The notes under the pieces are model-generated. The model ran no database searches, was not told the origin of the DNA, and saw only the letters and a list, made by a program, of their open reading frames with translations. The translations under genes and the position numbers were made by a program. A stretch of 64,000 bases of DNA from Ilumatobacter fluminis (GTDB taxonomy: Bacteria > Actinomycetota > Acidimicrobiia > Acidimicrobiales > Ilumatobacteraceae): contig NZ_SOAU01000001.1 in the NCBI RefSeq assembly GCF_004364865.1, positions 4,558,001-4,622,000 of the forward strand. Direction: 5' to 3'. Within the stretch, counting starts at the first letter, position 1; every line of letters starts with the position of its first letter. Of this stretch, positions 25,625 to 34,646 are shown one piece after another.

Positions 25625-26371
25625 TTACTCCCAGCGGAGTTCGAGGTGATCGAGGGCGTCGTCGAGTACGCCTCGGAGCACGGGGTCGCGCAGGCTGGCG
25701 TGGGAGACGGGTTCGGGATCGGGGAAGTCGGGCGGCGCGGCGCCGGCCGGGGCACCGAGCAGGACGGCGATCGCCTCGGCGGTGTCGTCGACGATCGGCG
25801 TCCGCTCGGTGTACGCGTCGTCGTCCTCGCCGCCGGACTCGGTCGAACCACGACCGCGCAACGGGATGACCGGCGCCCGATGGTCGGGCGGGGTGTCGTC
25901 GGCATCGGTCTCGATGTCGCCACGACGACGCGAGTTCAGCTCGGTCACGTCGGCCACACCGTCGGCGGCCGGACGCCGGCGGCTCGCACGCCAGCGATCG
26001 AGCAGGCCGGGGTCGATCGCGATCTCATCGCTCAACGCGAACATCGACGCCACCGCGTGCTTGCAGAGGTCGGTGCCGGTGCCCGTGTCGTCCGGGCAGG
26101 AGCACGACACCCACAGCTCGCTCCGGCGCGGCACGCCGGAGCCGCCGTCGGCCTCCATCGTCACCACGTAGGGCTCGTATCGGCTGCCGCGCACCTCGGC
26201 GGTGACCGAGCCGTGGCCGATCACGATGTCGATCACCGCGTCCTCGTTGTAGTAGCGGCGGCCACGCGCCAGGCGCTGCTGGTCGCTCATCTCGGCCGCC
26301 AGCACCTTGATCATCGTGGCGTGCAGGCGACCGGGCGGGTTCGGACCGTACGGCTTGCGTGGCTTGCTCAT
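25625..26371 (-). CDS. SWIM zinc-finger protein paired with an SNF2 helicase
   Basis: This 248-residue protein has a SWIM finger, CxCx(n)CxH, seen as VSCSCPDDTGTGTDLCKHAV, preceded by the usual N-terminal strands (LARGRRYYNEDAVIDIVIGHG). The C-terminal half is acidic and low in complexity (RRRGDIETDADDTPPDH). SWIM domains bind DNA or protein partners, and SWIM and SNF2 genes are commonly adjacent in bacteria. The ATG at 26371 follows GGAGGTG. It lies downstream of the SNF2 gene in the same direction, separated by 370 bp of repeats. Confidence 0.85.
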   Translation of the reverse strand: MSKPRKPYGPNPPGRLHATMIKVLAAEMSDQQRLARGRRYYNEDAVIDIVIGHGSVTAEVRGSRYEPYVVTMEADGGSGVPRRSELWVSCSCPDDTGTGTDLCKHAVASMFALSDEIAIDPGLLDRWRASRRRPAADGVADVTELNSRRRGDIETDADDTPPDHRAPVIPLRGRGSTESGGEDDDAYTERTPIVDDTAEAIAVLLGAPAGAAPPDFPDPEPVSHASLRDPVLRGVLDDALDHLELRWE

Positions 26372-26426
26372 GCGACACCTCCGCTCGGACGAACGGGAAC
26401 GGACCGCTGGTTCGCGCACCGACCCC

Positions 26427-26484
26427 GGGTCAGGTGATCGCCGGTAACGGCTCGTTCCTCGCCGTCACCTCTGACACCTGACCC
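26427..26484. repeat. Family C single arm, copy 3
   Basis: This is one arm only. It begins GGGTCAGGTGATCGCCGG and ends ACCTCTGACACCTGACCC, in the orientation of the right arm of copies 1 and 2. It lies in the 370-bp gap between the SWIM and SNF2 genes. That gap otherwise holds a family D element and a 39-bp triplicate. Confidence 0.8.
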
Positions 26485-26513
26485 GACGAACAGATCACCC
26501 GACGGGTCGGGTG

Positions 26514-26649
26514 TCGGACGGAACGGCGAGGCGAAGCCGCGGAGTTTCGGGAAGTCACCCGACCCGTCGACTGCGCGCACCCTCGTCACCGGAGTCGGGT
26601 GATCTCCGGAAACGTCGACTCCGTCGCCGTTCCCTGCGACACCCGACCC
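26514..26649. repeat. Family D nested palindrome, copy 4 (two arms)
   Basis: The left arm starts GGGTCGGGTGTCGGACGGAA at 26514 and ends AAGTCACCCGACCC. The right arm starts AGTCGGGTGATCTCCGGAAA and ends TGCGACACCCGACCC at 26649. The right end has been amplified into the triplicate that follows. Confidence 0.82.
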
Positions 26650-26737
26650 GGTTCCTCCTCCGTCGCCGTTCCCTGCGACACCCGACCCGGTGCCTCCTTC
26701 GTCGCTGTTTCCTGCGATGGCCGACCTGGTGGGTGGG
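26621..26737. repeat. Three 39-bp tandem copies of a family D end
   Basis: The block CCGTCGCCGTTCCCTGCGAC plus ACCCGACCCGGT begins at 26621 and 26660, and again in a degenerate form at 26699, a 39-bp period. The third copy reaches the end of the SNF2 gene (stop at 26742). The amplification appears local to this copy. Confidence 0.8.
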
Positions 26738-26741
26738 CTGG

Positions 26742-29720
26742 TCATCGGGGGACCTCCAGGGTGACGAGGTCGGCCAACTCGTCGGTCGACAACTCGCTGA
26801 GCCAGGCCTCGCCGGAACCGATCACGGCGTCGGCGATCGCACGCTTCTCGTCGATCACCTGGCCGATGCGTTCCTCGACCGTGCCCTGACACACCAGCTT
26901 GTGCACGTTGACCGTGCGCTTCTGACCCATCCGCCACGCACGGTCGGTCGCCTGATCTTCGACCGCCGGGTTCCACCACCGGTCGTAGTGGATCACCTGG
27001 CTGGCCGCCGTCAGGTTGAGGCCGGTGCCGCCGGCCTTCAGCGACACGATCAGCAGCGGCGCCCCGAGTCCCTCCTGGAACTCGGCGACCATCCGATCAC
27101 GCCGGTTCTTCGACACCCCGCCGTGGAGGAACGGCGCGTCGATCTCGAACCGCGACTGCAGGTGCACCTGCAACAGGTCGCCCATCTCGCGGAACTGGGT
27201 GAACACCAGTGCTCGCTCGTCGACGTCGAGCAACTCGGTGATCAACTCGTCGAACCGGTTGAGCTTGCCCGACCGACCCGCGAGACGAGACCCGTCCTTC
27301 AGCGCGTGCGCCGGATGGTTGCAGATCTGCTTGAGTCGGGTGAGCGCGGCCAACACGCGACCGCGCCGCTGCATCCCCTCCAGATCCTTCGCGTCGACCA
27401 GCAGCTGATCGACCACACCTTGATACAGCGTCGCCTGCTCCTTGGTGAGCTGCGCGTACGCGATCTGTTCGATCTTGTCGGGCAGGTCGGGCAACAGCCG
27501 CTTGTCGGCCTTGGTGCGACGCAGCACGAACGGTTGCGTCAGCTGGCGGAGACGGGCCGCTGCCTCCTCGCTGTTGTTGCGTTCGATCGCCGTCGCGAAC
27601 TCCTCACGGAAGCGTTGCTGGCTCCCGAGCAGCCCCGGGTTGCACGCGTCGAGGATCGCCCACAGCTCACTCAACCGGTTCTCGACCGGGGTGCCGGTGA
27701 GCGCCAGCTTCTGCGCGGCGCGCAGCTTGCGCACCGCCTTGGCGGCCTTGGTCGCCGGGTTCTTGATCATCTGCGCCTCGTCGAGCACGACGGTGGTCCA
27801 GTCGATCTCGGCCAACGACTCGAGGTCGCGCGGCAGCAGGCCGTAGGTGGTGATGACGATGTCGGCGTCGGCCAGACCGAACAGTGCCGGTTCGCCCTGA
27901 TGCCGATCGGAACCGTGATGGACGATCACGGTGTGGCCGGGCGTGAACCGATGCGCCTCCGCCTCCCAGTTGTGCACCACGCTGAGCGGACACACCACCA
28001 GGTGCGGCCCCGGGCGTTCGAGCAGATGGGCGAGCGTGGTGGCGGTCTTGCCGAGACCCATGTCGTCGGCCAGACAGCCGCCCAACCCGGTGCGGGCGAG
28101 GAACTGCATCCACGACAGCGCCCGCCGCTGATAGTGACGCAGCTCACCGACGAACCCGTCGGCCTCGCTCGTCTCCTCCAGGCGGTCGTCGGGCAGCCCG
28201 GCGACGAGCTCGTGCAGCCACGATGCGTCGGCCGCATCGTCGGCGGCTGCATCGTCGGCGGCGAGCCCGAGTTCGTCGGCGAGTTCGAGCTCGATCGGCA
28301 TCTCGTCGTCGCCTTCGGCACCCGACAACAGCCGCAACAGCTCGAGCGCCGAGATCGACGACTTCTCCTCCACCTGCTCGCTCAACGTCTTGCGCGCCTT
28401 GCGGAGCGCCGCGGTGTCGATGCGGACCCAGCGATGGCCGGTGCGCAACAGGCTGACCCCGGCGGCCTCGGCGCGTTCGAGGTCGGCGGCCGAGATCGGC
28501 GTCTCGTCGATGACGGCCTGCCACTCGACGAGGGCCTCCTTGCCGAACCGGCCCCGACGGTCGTCGGTGGGCCCCTCGCTGGCGGTGCCCTTCACCGACA
28601 CCTTCGCCCGGATCAGGTGCTCCGGGCCGATCAGTTCGACGTTGGCCTGTTCGAGCTGCAGCGGCGCCTGATCGATGAACTCGTCGGCCTCCTCGATGTC
28701 GAGCTCGACGTGGCCGTCGTGGTCGGCCTCGGCGACCTGCTCGAGCATCGGCACGGCGCCGGCGACGGCGGTGACGAGCCGTTCGGCTTCCTCGTGCAGC
28801 GCCCCGAGGCGGGCGACCGAACCGCCGGCGAGATCGAGGGCTCGTGCGGCCTCGGCACGCAGGTCGGCGACGGTGCACCAGCGGCCCGGATCGGCGTCGT
28901 CGACCAGTTCGAGATCGATCACCCACGGATCGTGGGCGTCGTCGGGGATCGTGAGTCGGACTCGGCCACGCACGACCGGTTCGCCGCCCAACCGGCGACG
29001 GTGACGATCGAGCACACCCGACGTCTCGGCGACGGCCCGCTCGAACTCGTCGCTCCCGGAACGGACGACGGGGTCGGGCTTCGCCAACGCGGCGAACACG
29101 CCACGAGCGGCCTGCACCTCGAGCGACCGCTTCCGCCCCAGATCGGGCTTCCAGCCGGCGTGATGGAGGACCGAGCGCGACAAGCCGTCGACGAGCGCGG
29201 CGAAGATGTCGAACGTGGTGGCCGACGACCCGTTGCGGCAGATCGGTGGTGCCGACGCGGCCGCGTGATCGAGCGCCTCCTGCTGGGCATCGGTGAGCAC
29301 GGGCCGCCAACGGGCGACGGTGAACGGCCCCTCGTCGAGCACCTCGGGCACGAGGCGCCGGGCCGCGACGATACGCACCGCGAACTGGGTGAGCCGGGCG
29401 AACCAGGCGAGCGACGCGCTGAGCTGATCGCCCGACGGGGTCTCGCTCAGCCAGACGGCGGCACCGAACGGATCGAGCCGCACCGCCGGCACGCCCTTCT
29501 GGCCGGCGTCGCCGAGTTCGAGCTGGATGCGGCCGAGCTCGCCGTAGGAGATCGGGGTGTCGTGCCAACCTTGCTCCCCGCGGCCGCTCCACTGGCTCCG
29601 GCCGAACCCGCCGTACAGCCAGGCGGCCGACGCCGCCGAGTCACCGTTCCAGCCCCACACGTGTAGCGCGCCGGACCGCCAGGTGCCCTGGGCGACGTAC
29701 GGCGCGCGATCGCGGGACAT
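26742..29720 (-). CDS. SNF2-family DEAD-like helicase/ATPase
   Basis: This is a 992-residue Swi2/Snf2 DNA translocase. The N-terminal 500 residues hold a SNF2-associated bacterial domain. The helicase core starts with LRHYQRRALSWMQFLARTGLGG, Walker A DDMGLGKTAT, then the DEAQ box VVLDEAQMIKNP and SGVPVEN-like ALTGTPVENRLSELW. The second lobe has VFTQFREMGDLLQ, GGTGLNLTAASQVIHYD and the terminal Arg-finger motif QATDRAWRMGQKRTV. Such proteins remodel protein-DNA complexes. The nearby SWIM protein is a probable partner. Confidence 0.93.
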   Translation of the reverse strand: MSRDRAPYVAQGTWRSGALHVWGWNGDSAASAAWLYGGFGRSQWSGRGEQGWHDTPISYGELGRIQLELGDAGQKGVPAVRLDPFGAAVWLSETPSGDQLSASLAWFARLTQFAVRIVAARRLVPEVLDEGPFTVARWRPVLTDAQQEALDHAAASAPPICRNGSSATTFDIFAALVDGLSRSVLHHAGWKPDLGRKRSLEVQAARGVFAALAKPDPVVRSGSDEFERAVAETSGVLDRHRRRLGGEPVVRGRVRLTIPDDAHDPWVIDLELVDDADPGRWCTVADLRAEAARALDLAGGSVARLGALHEEAERLVTAVAGAVPMLEQVAEADHDGHVELDIEEADEFIDQAPLQLEQANVELIGPEHLIRAKVSVKGTASEGPTDDRRGRFGKEALVEWQAVIDETPISAADLERAEAAGVSLLRTGHRWVRIDTAALRKARKTLSEQVEEKSSISALELLRLLSGAEGDDEMPIELELADELGLAADDAAADDAADASWLHELVAGLPDDRLEETSEADGFVGELRHYQRRALSWMQFLARTGLGGCLADDMGLGKTATTLAHLLERPGPHLVVCPLSVVHNWEAEAHRFTPGHTVIVHHGSDRHQGEPALFGLADADIVITTYGLLPRDLESLAEIDWTTVVLDEAQMIKNPATKAAKAVRKLRAAQKLALTGTPVENRLSELWAILDACNPGLLGSQQRFREEFATAIERNNSEEAAARLRQLTQPFVLRRTKADKRLLPDLPDKIEQIAYAQLTKEQATLYQGVVDQLLVDAKDLEGMQRRGRVLAALTRLKQICNHPAHALKDGSRLAGRSGKLNRFDELITELLDVDERALVFTQFREMGDLLQVHLQSRFEIDAPFLHGGVSKNRRDRMVAEFQEGLGAPLLIVSLKAGGTGLNLTAASQVIHYDRWWNPAVEDQATDRAWRMGQKRTVNVHKLVCQGTVEERIGQVIDEKRAIADAVIGSGEAWLSELSTDELADLVTLEVPR

Positions 29721-29814
29721 CCGTTGCAGAGTACCGAGCGGGTATCACAACGAAACGCCGCAGCGGGCCGGGCGAACCCGGTCGTGTTCCCGTCGTGGCC
29801 CGATCGCGGCGCGA

Positions 29815-30909
29815 TCAGGGGGTGAACGACGGGTAGTAGTTCTCAGCGCCGAACTCGCGCACGTCGGTGAGCCAGTCACCGTCGTACGGCCAGGCGTCGG
29901 GGTCGTCGTCGGCCGGACCCTGCCAGAAGCGGGCGAGGGGGCCGTCGGCGCCCGGCTCGAGCGACCAGGCCTGTCGCTTGTACGAGAAGTTGTCGGGCAC
30001 CAGCCGGTGCGCCTCCCGGAAGTGGGCGATCGCGTCGTCGTGGTGGCCGCGCTGTTCGAGGTGCGTCGCGAGTTCGAAGTGCGCCGTGCCCCGTGCCGCG
30101 TCGGCGTCGCGGGGCCTCGACCGGGCGACGACCTCGTCGGGCGAGAGGGCGAACTCGCTGTCGGCACCACGCTCGACCCAGTCGCGCAGTGCTGCGTGGT
30201 AGGACTCGGCGTCGGTGCGGATCTTGGCGGCCTCACCCATGATCTCGCCGAACCGCCCGGGGACGGTGCCCGGCGCGGCGCCGGGCCGTTCCTCACGGCG
30301 CGGTGGCGGTGCCGCCTCGGCCGGACGGACGATCGTCCCTCGCTCGTCGATCCAGACGCTGTTCGGGATGTTGACGACGCCGAACAGCTCGGCCATCGCG
30401 TGGTGCTCGTCGATCAGCGACGGGTGCGTCGGTGCCGCCGCCTCGATGAACGGACGACAGGCCTCGGCGCCCACCGTGTCCATGCCGACGGTGACCAGCT
30501 CGAAGCCCGTCGGATGCAGTTCGTCGCGCAGTTCCCGCCACACGGGCAGGTCACGGGAGCAGCCTCAATAGGGCGCCCACGACAGCACGACCACCTTCTG
30601 GCCGCGCAGCGACGACAACCGGAAATCGTCACCGTGCAGGTCGGGCAGGGCGAGCTCGGGCGCCTCCGCCGAGACGAGCGCGTGCCCCGAACCGGTCCAC
30701 GGACCGAGTGCCCACAGGTCGTGCTGCTCGTCTCGTACGAGCGGCATCCCCATCCGTTCAGCCGCCGCTCGGACGTCGATACGACCGTCTCGGACGGCGC
30801 CGCCGAGCGGGATGCACACGTCGCCGCGGCACGCCCCCTCGGGCTTCACACTCCAACCGGTGCCGCGCTCGAACTCGTCGGTACCGACGTCGAGGTCGCT
30901 GAGGATCAT
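29815..30909 (-). CDS. Probable selenoprotein: redoxin/TlpA-like protein with in-frame UGA at the active site
   Basis: The frame from ATG 30909 runs 114 codons, meets TGA at 30567-30565, and continues in the same frame to a stop at 29817-29815, giving 364 residues. Around the TGA it reads VVVLSWAPY-U-GCSRDLPVW, which is where thioredoxin-fold redoxins carry their catalytic Cys. Downstream are the expected FELVTVGMD strand, a GVVNIPNSVWIDERG cis-Pro region and a helical repeat tail (FREAHRLVPDNFSYKRQAW). A hairpin with a UGUGG loop lies 22 nt after the UGA. Selenocysteine insertion is inferred. The alternatives are a pseudogene or a sequencing error. Confidence 0.75.
30534..30567 (-). promoter_or_regulatory. 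Candidate bacterial SECIS hairpin just after the in-frame UGA
   Basis: On the minus strand the UGA (30567-30565) is followed by a stem CCCG (30546-30543) and CGGG (30537-30534) closing a 5-nt loop, UGUGG. The loop begins 22 nt after the UGA and has G in its second position. Both fit the loose rules for bacterial SECIS elements (loop about 16-37 nt away, G among its first two bases). The stem is short, so this is supportive rather than decisive. Confidence 0.45.
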
Positions 30910-30961
30910 GCCCCCATCGTGGCAGAGCGCCCGGCGAACGCTACGACGGGGGCGGGTCGGC

Positions 30962-31504
30962 TCAGTAGGGAGGAGCGGCCGCGACGACGAGCACCCAGTA
31001 CGGGACGTTGTCGGGGGTCACGCCGACGCCGACACCCATGTACGGGTAGTCGCCCAGGATCTGGGCGCGGTGGGCGCTGCTGTTGAACCACGTGTCGACG
31101 AGCACGGCCGGGTCGCCGAAACCGGCGCCGACGTTCTCGCCCCACGCCCACCACGAGAAGCCCGCCTGCTGGAGGCGGTAGCCAGTGTCGGTGGCGCCCG
31201 GTCCGAGGTGATCGAGCTTGCGGATCGATGCGAGATAGTCGGCGTGCATCTGCGCTGCCTTGCTGACCTTCGAGTGCAGCGAGAGCGGGTCGAGCCCGTG
31301 CTCGGCACGGATCGCGTTGATCTCGTTGCGAACCGCCACGCGAGCCCGTTGCTCGGGATCGGCGATGTAGCCGGGCGGATCGATCCGCCACGCCCGGTAG
31401 CCGACCCGGGCCGGCTCGTCGACCGCTCCGGCCGACACGACCGTCACCCCGGCGAACGCCACGAGCGCGACGATTCCGGCGGCGAGGTGTCGGCGGGCGG
31501 GCAC
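30962..31504 (-). CDS. Secreted CAP-domain (SCP/PR1-like) protein
   Basis: This 180-residue protein has a signal peptide (residues 1 to about 27, HLAAGIVALVAFAGVTVVSAGA). The CAP domain has NEINAIRAEHGLDPLSLHSKVSKAAQMHADYLA, WWAWGENVGAG and FNSSAHRAQILGDYPYMGVG with the usual His and Glu residues. Bacterial CAP proteins are secreted and mostly of unknown role. The start is GTG at 31504, with a second GTG at 31537 also possible. It is divergent from the thioesterase gene. Confidence 0.85.
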   Translation of the reverse strand: MPARRHLAAGIVALVAFAGVTVVSAGAVDEPARVGYRAWRIDPPGYIADPEQRARVAVRNEINAIRAEHGLDPLSLHSKVSKAAQMHADYLASIRKLDHLGPGATDTGYRLQQAGFSWWAWGENVGAGFGDPAVLVDTWFNSSAHRAQILGDYPYMGVGVGVTPDNVPYWVLVVAAAPPY

Positions 31505-31575
31505 GTCCGTCGATGGTACCGGGCAGAGCCCGTCCACCTGCCGACCGAGCCGAGGTCGGGCGGTACGGTTCGGGG

Positions 31576-31986
31576 ATGGGGATCAGTGAGGAGGCGGCGG
31601 CGCTCTACGCCAACGATCCGTCGGCGGTGACGTACGGGATCGAGCTGATCGCTGCCGACACCGACGGCGCGCAGGTGCGGATGGAGATCCAGCCGGGCAT
31701 GTGCAACGGGCTCGGGATCGTGCACGGCGGGATGGTGTTCCTGCTCGCCGACTCGGCCATGGCCTTCGCCAGCAACTCCGGCGACATGCCGGCCGTCGCG
31801 ACCTCCGCCGAGATCGACTGGCTCGCCCCCGCCCGTGCCGGCCAGACCCTGGTCGCCACCGCCACCCGGCGATGGGGCAGCAAGCGATCCGGACTCTGGG
31901 ACATCACCATCGCCACACGCGACGAGACCGACGACACCACGATCGCCGTCTTCCGAGGCCGCACCCGCCAAGTCCCCCGCACCTGA
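31576..31986 (+). CDS. paaI: PaaI-type hotdog acyl-CoA thioesterase
   Basis: This 136-residue single hotdog domain has the PaaI signature (MCNGLGIVHGGMVFLLADSAMAFASNS), with Asn and His-Gly-Gly for the active site and the terminal strand GLWDITIATRDE. It hydrolyses hydroxyphenylacetyl-CoA or similar aryl- or acyl-CoA esters in the phenylacetate pathway. No other paa gene is adjacent; the next gene, an acyl-CoA dehydrogenase, may be co-transcribed (35-bp gap). The ATG at 31576 gives the normal length. Confidence 0.87.
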   Translation: MGISEEAAALYANDPSAVTYGIELIAADTDGAQVRMEIQPGMCNGLGIVHGGMVFLLADSAMAFASNSGDMPAVATSAEIDWLAPARAGQTLVATATRRWGSKRSGLWDITIATRDETDDTTIAVFRGRTRQVPRT

Positions 31987-32021
31987 CCGACCCCATCGTC
32001 TCGCCCGTAGCCTTGGGGGTG

Positions 32022-33833
32022 ATGAGTGACTACCAGCCGCCTCTCGATGACATCCGTTTCGTGATGGATCAGGTCGCCGATCTCGACTCGATCACCGCGT
32101 CCGAGCGCTTCGGCCACGTCGACGCCGACACGATCCACGACGTGATCGCCGAAGTCGGCCGGTTCATGGCCGAGGTGATCGCACCGACCAACCGCGACGG
32201 CGACACCATTGGCTCGCAGTGGCACGCCGGCGACGGTGGCCCCGCCACGGTCGTCACGCCCGACAGCTTCAAGCCCGCCTACGCCAAGTGGGTCGAGTCG
32301 GGCTTCGGCGCCATGCCGTTCGATCCCGACTACGGCGGCGCCGGCTTCCCGTGGCTGTCGGCGATCGCCGTGCAGGAACTGCTCACCAGCGCCAACATGG
32401 CGCTGTCGCTCTGCCCGCTGCTCACCCAGGGCGCGATCGACGCGATCCACGCCCACGGCTCCGACGAGCAGAAGGCCACCTACCTCCCGAAGATGCTCAC
32501 CGGCGAGTGGACCGGCACGATGAACCTGACCGAGCCGCAGGCCGGTTCCGACGTCGGTGCCGTCACCTCGAAGGCAGAACCCGACGCCGAGGCGTCCGAG
32601 CGCTGGGGTGCCGACGCCTATCGCATCACGGGCCAGAAGATCTTCATCACGTGGGGCGAGCAGGACTTCACCGACAACATCGTCCACCTCGTGCTGGCCC
32701 GCACGCCCGGCTCGCCTCCCGGCACCAAGGGCATCTCGATGTTCCTCGTTCCGAAGTTCCTGCTCGAGGCCGACGGATCGATCGGCGAGCGCAACGCGGC
32801 CGAGGTCGTGTCGATCGAGCACAAGCTCGGCATCCACGGTTCCCCCACCTGCGTGATGTCGTACGACAACGCCATCGGCTGGCTCGTCGGCGGTGAGCAC
32901 GAGGGCATGCGGAACATGTTCACGATGATGAACAACGCCCGCCTCTCTGTCGGCCTCGAAGGCCTCAGCATCTCCGAGCGCGCCTACCAGGACGCACTCC
33001 AGTACAGCCAGGAGCGCCTGCAGGGTCGTGCGATCGGTGCGCCGGCCGGCACGTCGAGCCCGATCATCGAGCACCCCGACGTCCGCCGCATGCTGATGAC
33101 GCAGCGCTCGTGGATCGACGCGATGCGCGCCCTCGTCTACACCAACGCCGCCGCGCTCGACCGAGCCGACGCCGCGAAGGCCGCCGGCGACGCCGACCAG
33201 GCCCGCTTCTGGCAGGAGCGCGCCGACCTGCTCATCCCGCTCACCAAGGGGTTGTGCACCGATGTCGGCAACGAGATGACGTCGCTCGCCGTGCAGATCC
33301 ACGGTGGCATGGGCTACGTCGAAGAGACCGGGGTCGCCCAGCACTACCGCGACGCCCGCATCGCCGCCATCTACGAGGGCACGAACGGCATCCAGGCCGC
33401 CGACCTCGTGGGTCGCAAGCTCGGCATGCGCGGCGGTGGCGTCGTCACCGACCTGCTCGACGAGTGCGAACAGAACGCCGCCGCGACCGACCAGGTCGAT
33501 GGCATGGGAGCGTTCGGTGACCGTCTCCGCGACGCCGTCGCGACGGCCCGCACCGCGACGGCGCACCTCGTCGAGGTCGGCCAGTCCGACCCCAAGAGCC
33601 TGCTCGGCTCATCGTCGCCGTACCTGCGTCTGCTCGGCACGACCGTGTGCGCCGGTCTCGTCGCCAAGGGCGCCGTGGCCGCCGCCGAACGGGGCGACGA
33701 CTTCGGTCGCGCCAAGGTCGTGTCGGCCAAGTTCTTCGGTGAGCAGATCCTGCCGACCGTGCAGGGCCTGCTGCCGGCCGTGCAGGCAACCGCCGACGAT
33801 CTCTACGCCCTCGACGCCGCCCAGCTCGGCTGA
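32022..33833 (+). CDS. Acyl-CoA dehydrogenase (FadE type, long form)
   Basis: This is a 603-residue flavoenzyme of the long acyl-CoA dehydrogenase class. It has MNLTEPQAGSDVGAVTSKAE, the FAD/substrate motif KIFITWGEQDFTDNIVHLVLART, and the C-terminal MTSLAVQIHGGMGYVEETGVAQHYRDARIAAIYEGTNGIQAADLVGRK. The Glu in YEGTNG is the usual catalytic-base position in this class. The extra C-terminal helical region (about 100 residues) is normal for the long form. It probably acts in beta-oxidation. The stop codon is inside a 19-bp tandem duplication. Confidence 0.92.
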   Translation: MSDYQPPLDDIRFVMDQVADLDSITASERFGHVDADTIHDVIAEVGRFMAEVIAPTNRDGDTIGSQWHAGDGGPATVVTPDSFKPAYAKWVESGFGAMPFDPDYGGAGFPWLSAIAVQELLTSANMALSLCPLLTQGAIDAIHAHGSDEQKATYLPKMLTGEWTGTMNLTEPQAGSDVGAVTSKAEPDAEASERWGADAYRITGQKIFITWGEQDFTDNIVHLVLARTPGSPPGTKGISMFLVPKFLLEADGSIGERNAAEVVSIEHKLGIHGSPTCVMSYDNAIGWLVGGEHEGMRNMFTMMNNARLSVGLEGLSISERAYQDALQYSQERLQGRAIGAPAGTSSPIIEHPDVRRMLMTQRSWIDAMRALVYTNAAALDRADAAKAAGDADQARFWQERADLLIPLTKGLCTDVGNEMTSLAVQIHGGMGYVEETGVAQHYRDARIAAIYEGTNGIQAADLVGRKLGMRGGGVVTDLLDECEQNAAATDQVDGMGAFGDRLRDAVATARTATAHLVEVGQSDPKSLLGSSSPYLRLLGTTVCAGLVAKGAVAAAERGDDFGRAKVVSAKFFGEQILPTVQGLLPAVQATADDLYALDAAQLG

Positions 33834-33860
33834 TGCCGCCGAGCTCGGCTGATGCCGCCG
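33823..33860. repeat. 19-bp tandem duplication across the acyl-CoA dehydrogenase stop
   Basis: The unit AGCTCGGCTGATGCCGCCG occurs twice in a row (33823-33841 and 33842-33860). The first copy holds the stop codon TGA of the dehydrogenase gene. It looks like simple replication slippage. Confidence 0.85.
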
Positions 33861-33908
33861 ACCGGTAAACCACGGGCGAGGGGCGACGGGGTTCGATACC
33901 GTCGCCCC

Positions 33909-34520
33909 ATGCGGATCCCCTCCACCCTCCGAACGATCGTCCCGCTCGTCGCCGTGATGGCGCTCGCCGCATGTGGCGGCGGCGACGACTCGAGCGACGC
34001 AGTCGACGGAGGTGACGGTGCCGTCGAGACCGCCGATGTGGCGTCGGGTGCCGAGTCGATCGCGCCACCCACCGCACCGCCGTCCGACGACGCCGTCGCC
34101 GTGGCCACCACGCTCGTGGAAGGCGGTGTCGAGATCGACGAGGTGCCGGCCGACCCCGGCGCCGATCTGGCCGACCCGACCGCCACCGTCACGCAGGGCG
34201 CCGAGACGTACGAGGCCGAAGGGTTCGCGCAGGTCTTCGACATGGAGTCGGGGGGCTACATCGACCTCGACGGCGACTTCCTCATCTGCGAGGCGGTCAA
34301 CCCGGCGTTCGAGGGCGACGCCAACATCATCGTGAAGCTCGACGACGACCTCGAGTTCACGTTCCGGGTGAACGACGGCGAGCCCTACGTCGAGCTCGGC
34401 GCCGACTTCTCCGGCGACGAGACGAACGATGTCTCGTTCGAGCGCGACGGGCTGACGATCACGGGCAGCGCGAACTTCGACGGGGCCGAACCGGTCTCGT
34501 TCGACATCACCTGCGGCTGA
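33909..34520 (+). CDS. Secreted lipoprotein, unknown function
   Basis: This is a 203-residue protein with a lipoprotein signal (TLRTIVPLVAVMALAAC, lipobox LAAC at residues 19-22). A low-complexity acidic and Ala-rich linker of about 70 residues follows, then a small beta-rich domain (YEAEGFAQVFDMESGGYIDLDGDFLICEAVNP) with two cysteines (in LICEA and at the end, DITCG) that could form a disulfide. I recognise no family. It is followed after 126 bp by the hydrolase pair. Confidence 0.75.
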   Translation: MRIPSTLRTIVPLVAVMALAACGGGDDSSDAVDGGDGAVETADVASGAESIAPPTAPPSDDAVAVATTLVEGGVEIDEVPADPGADLADPTATVTQGAETYEAEGFAQVFDMESGGYIDLDGDFLICEAVNPAFEGDANIIVKLDDDLEFTFRVNDGEPYVELGADFSGDETNDVSFERDGLTITGSANFDGAEPVSFDITCG

Positions 34521-34646
34521 CGCCGGCGCGTCGACGCCCGGTAGCGGCGGGGAGTTGTCCCCATGTCGCCGCACTGGGTCGGCTCGTAGGTTCGTGAGGC
34601 ATCGGCACCTCGCCCGAACCGACCCGGACTCACCCGGAGGTGACCC

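Noticed and set aside
29815-30909. Two separate genes or a simple nonsense pseudogene
   Set aside because: Both halves stay in the same frame, the stop lies exactly at the redox-active position, and no further stop or frameshift is found in over 1 kb. I kept one gene with probable selenocysteine, and state the pseudogene as the alternative.
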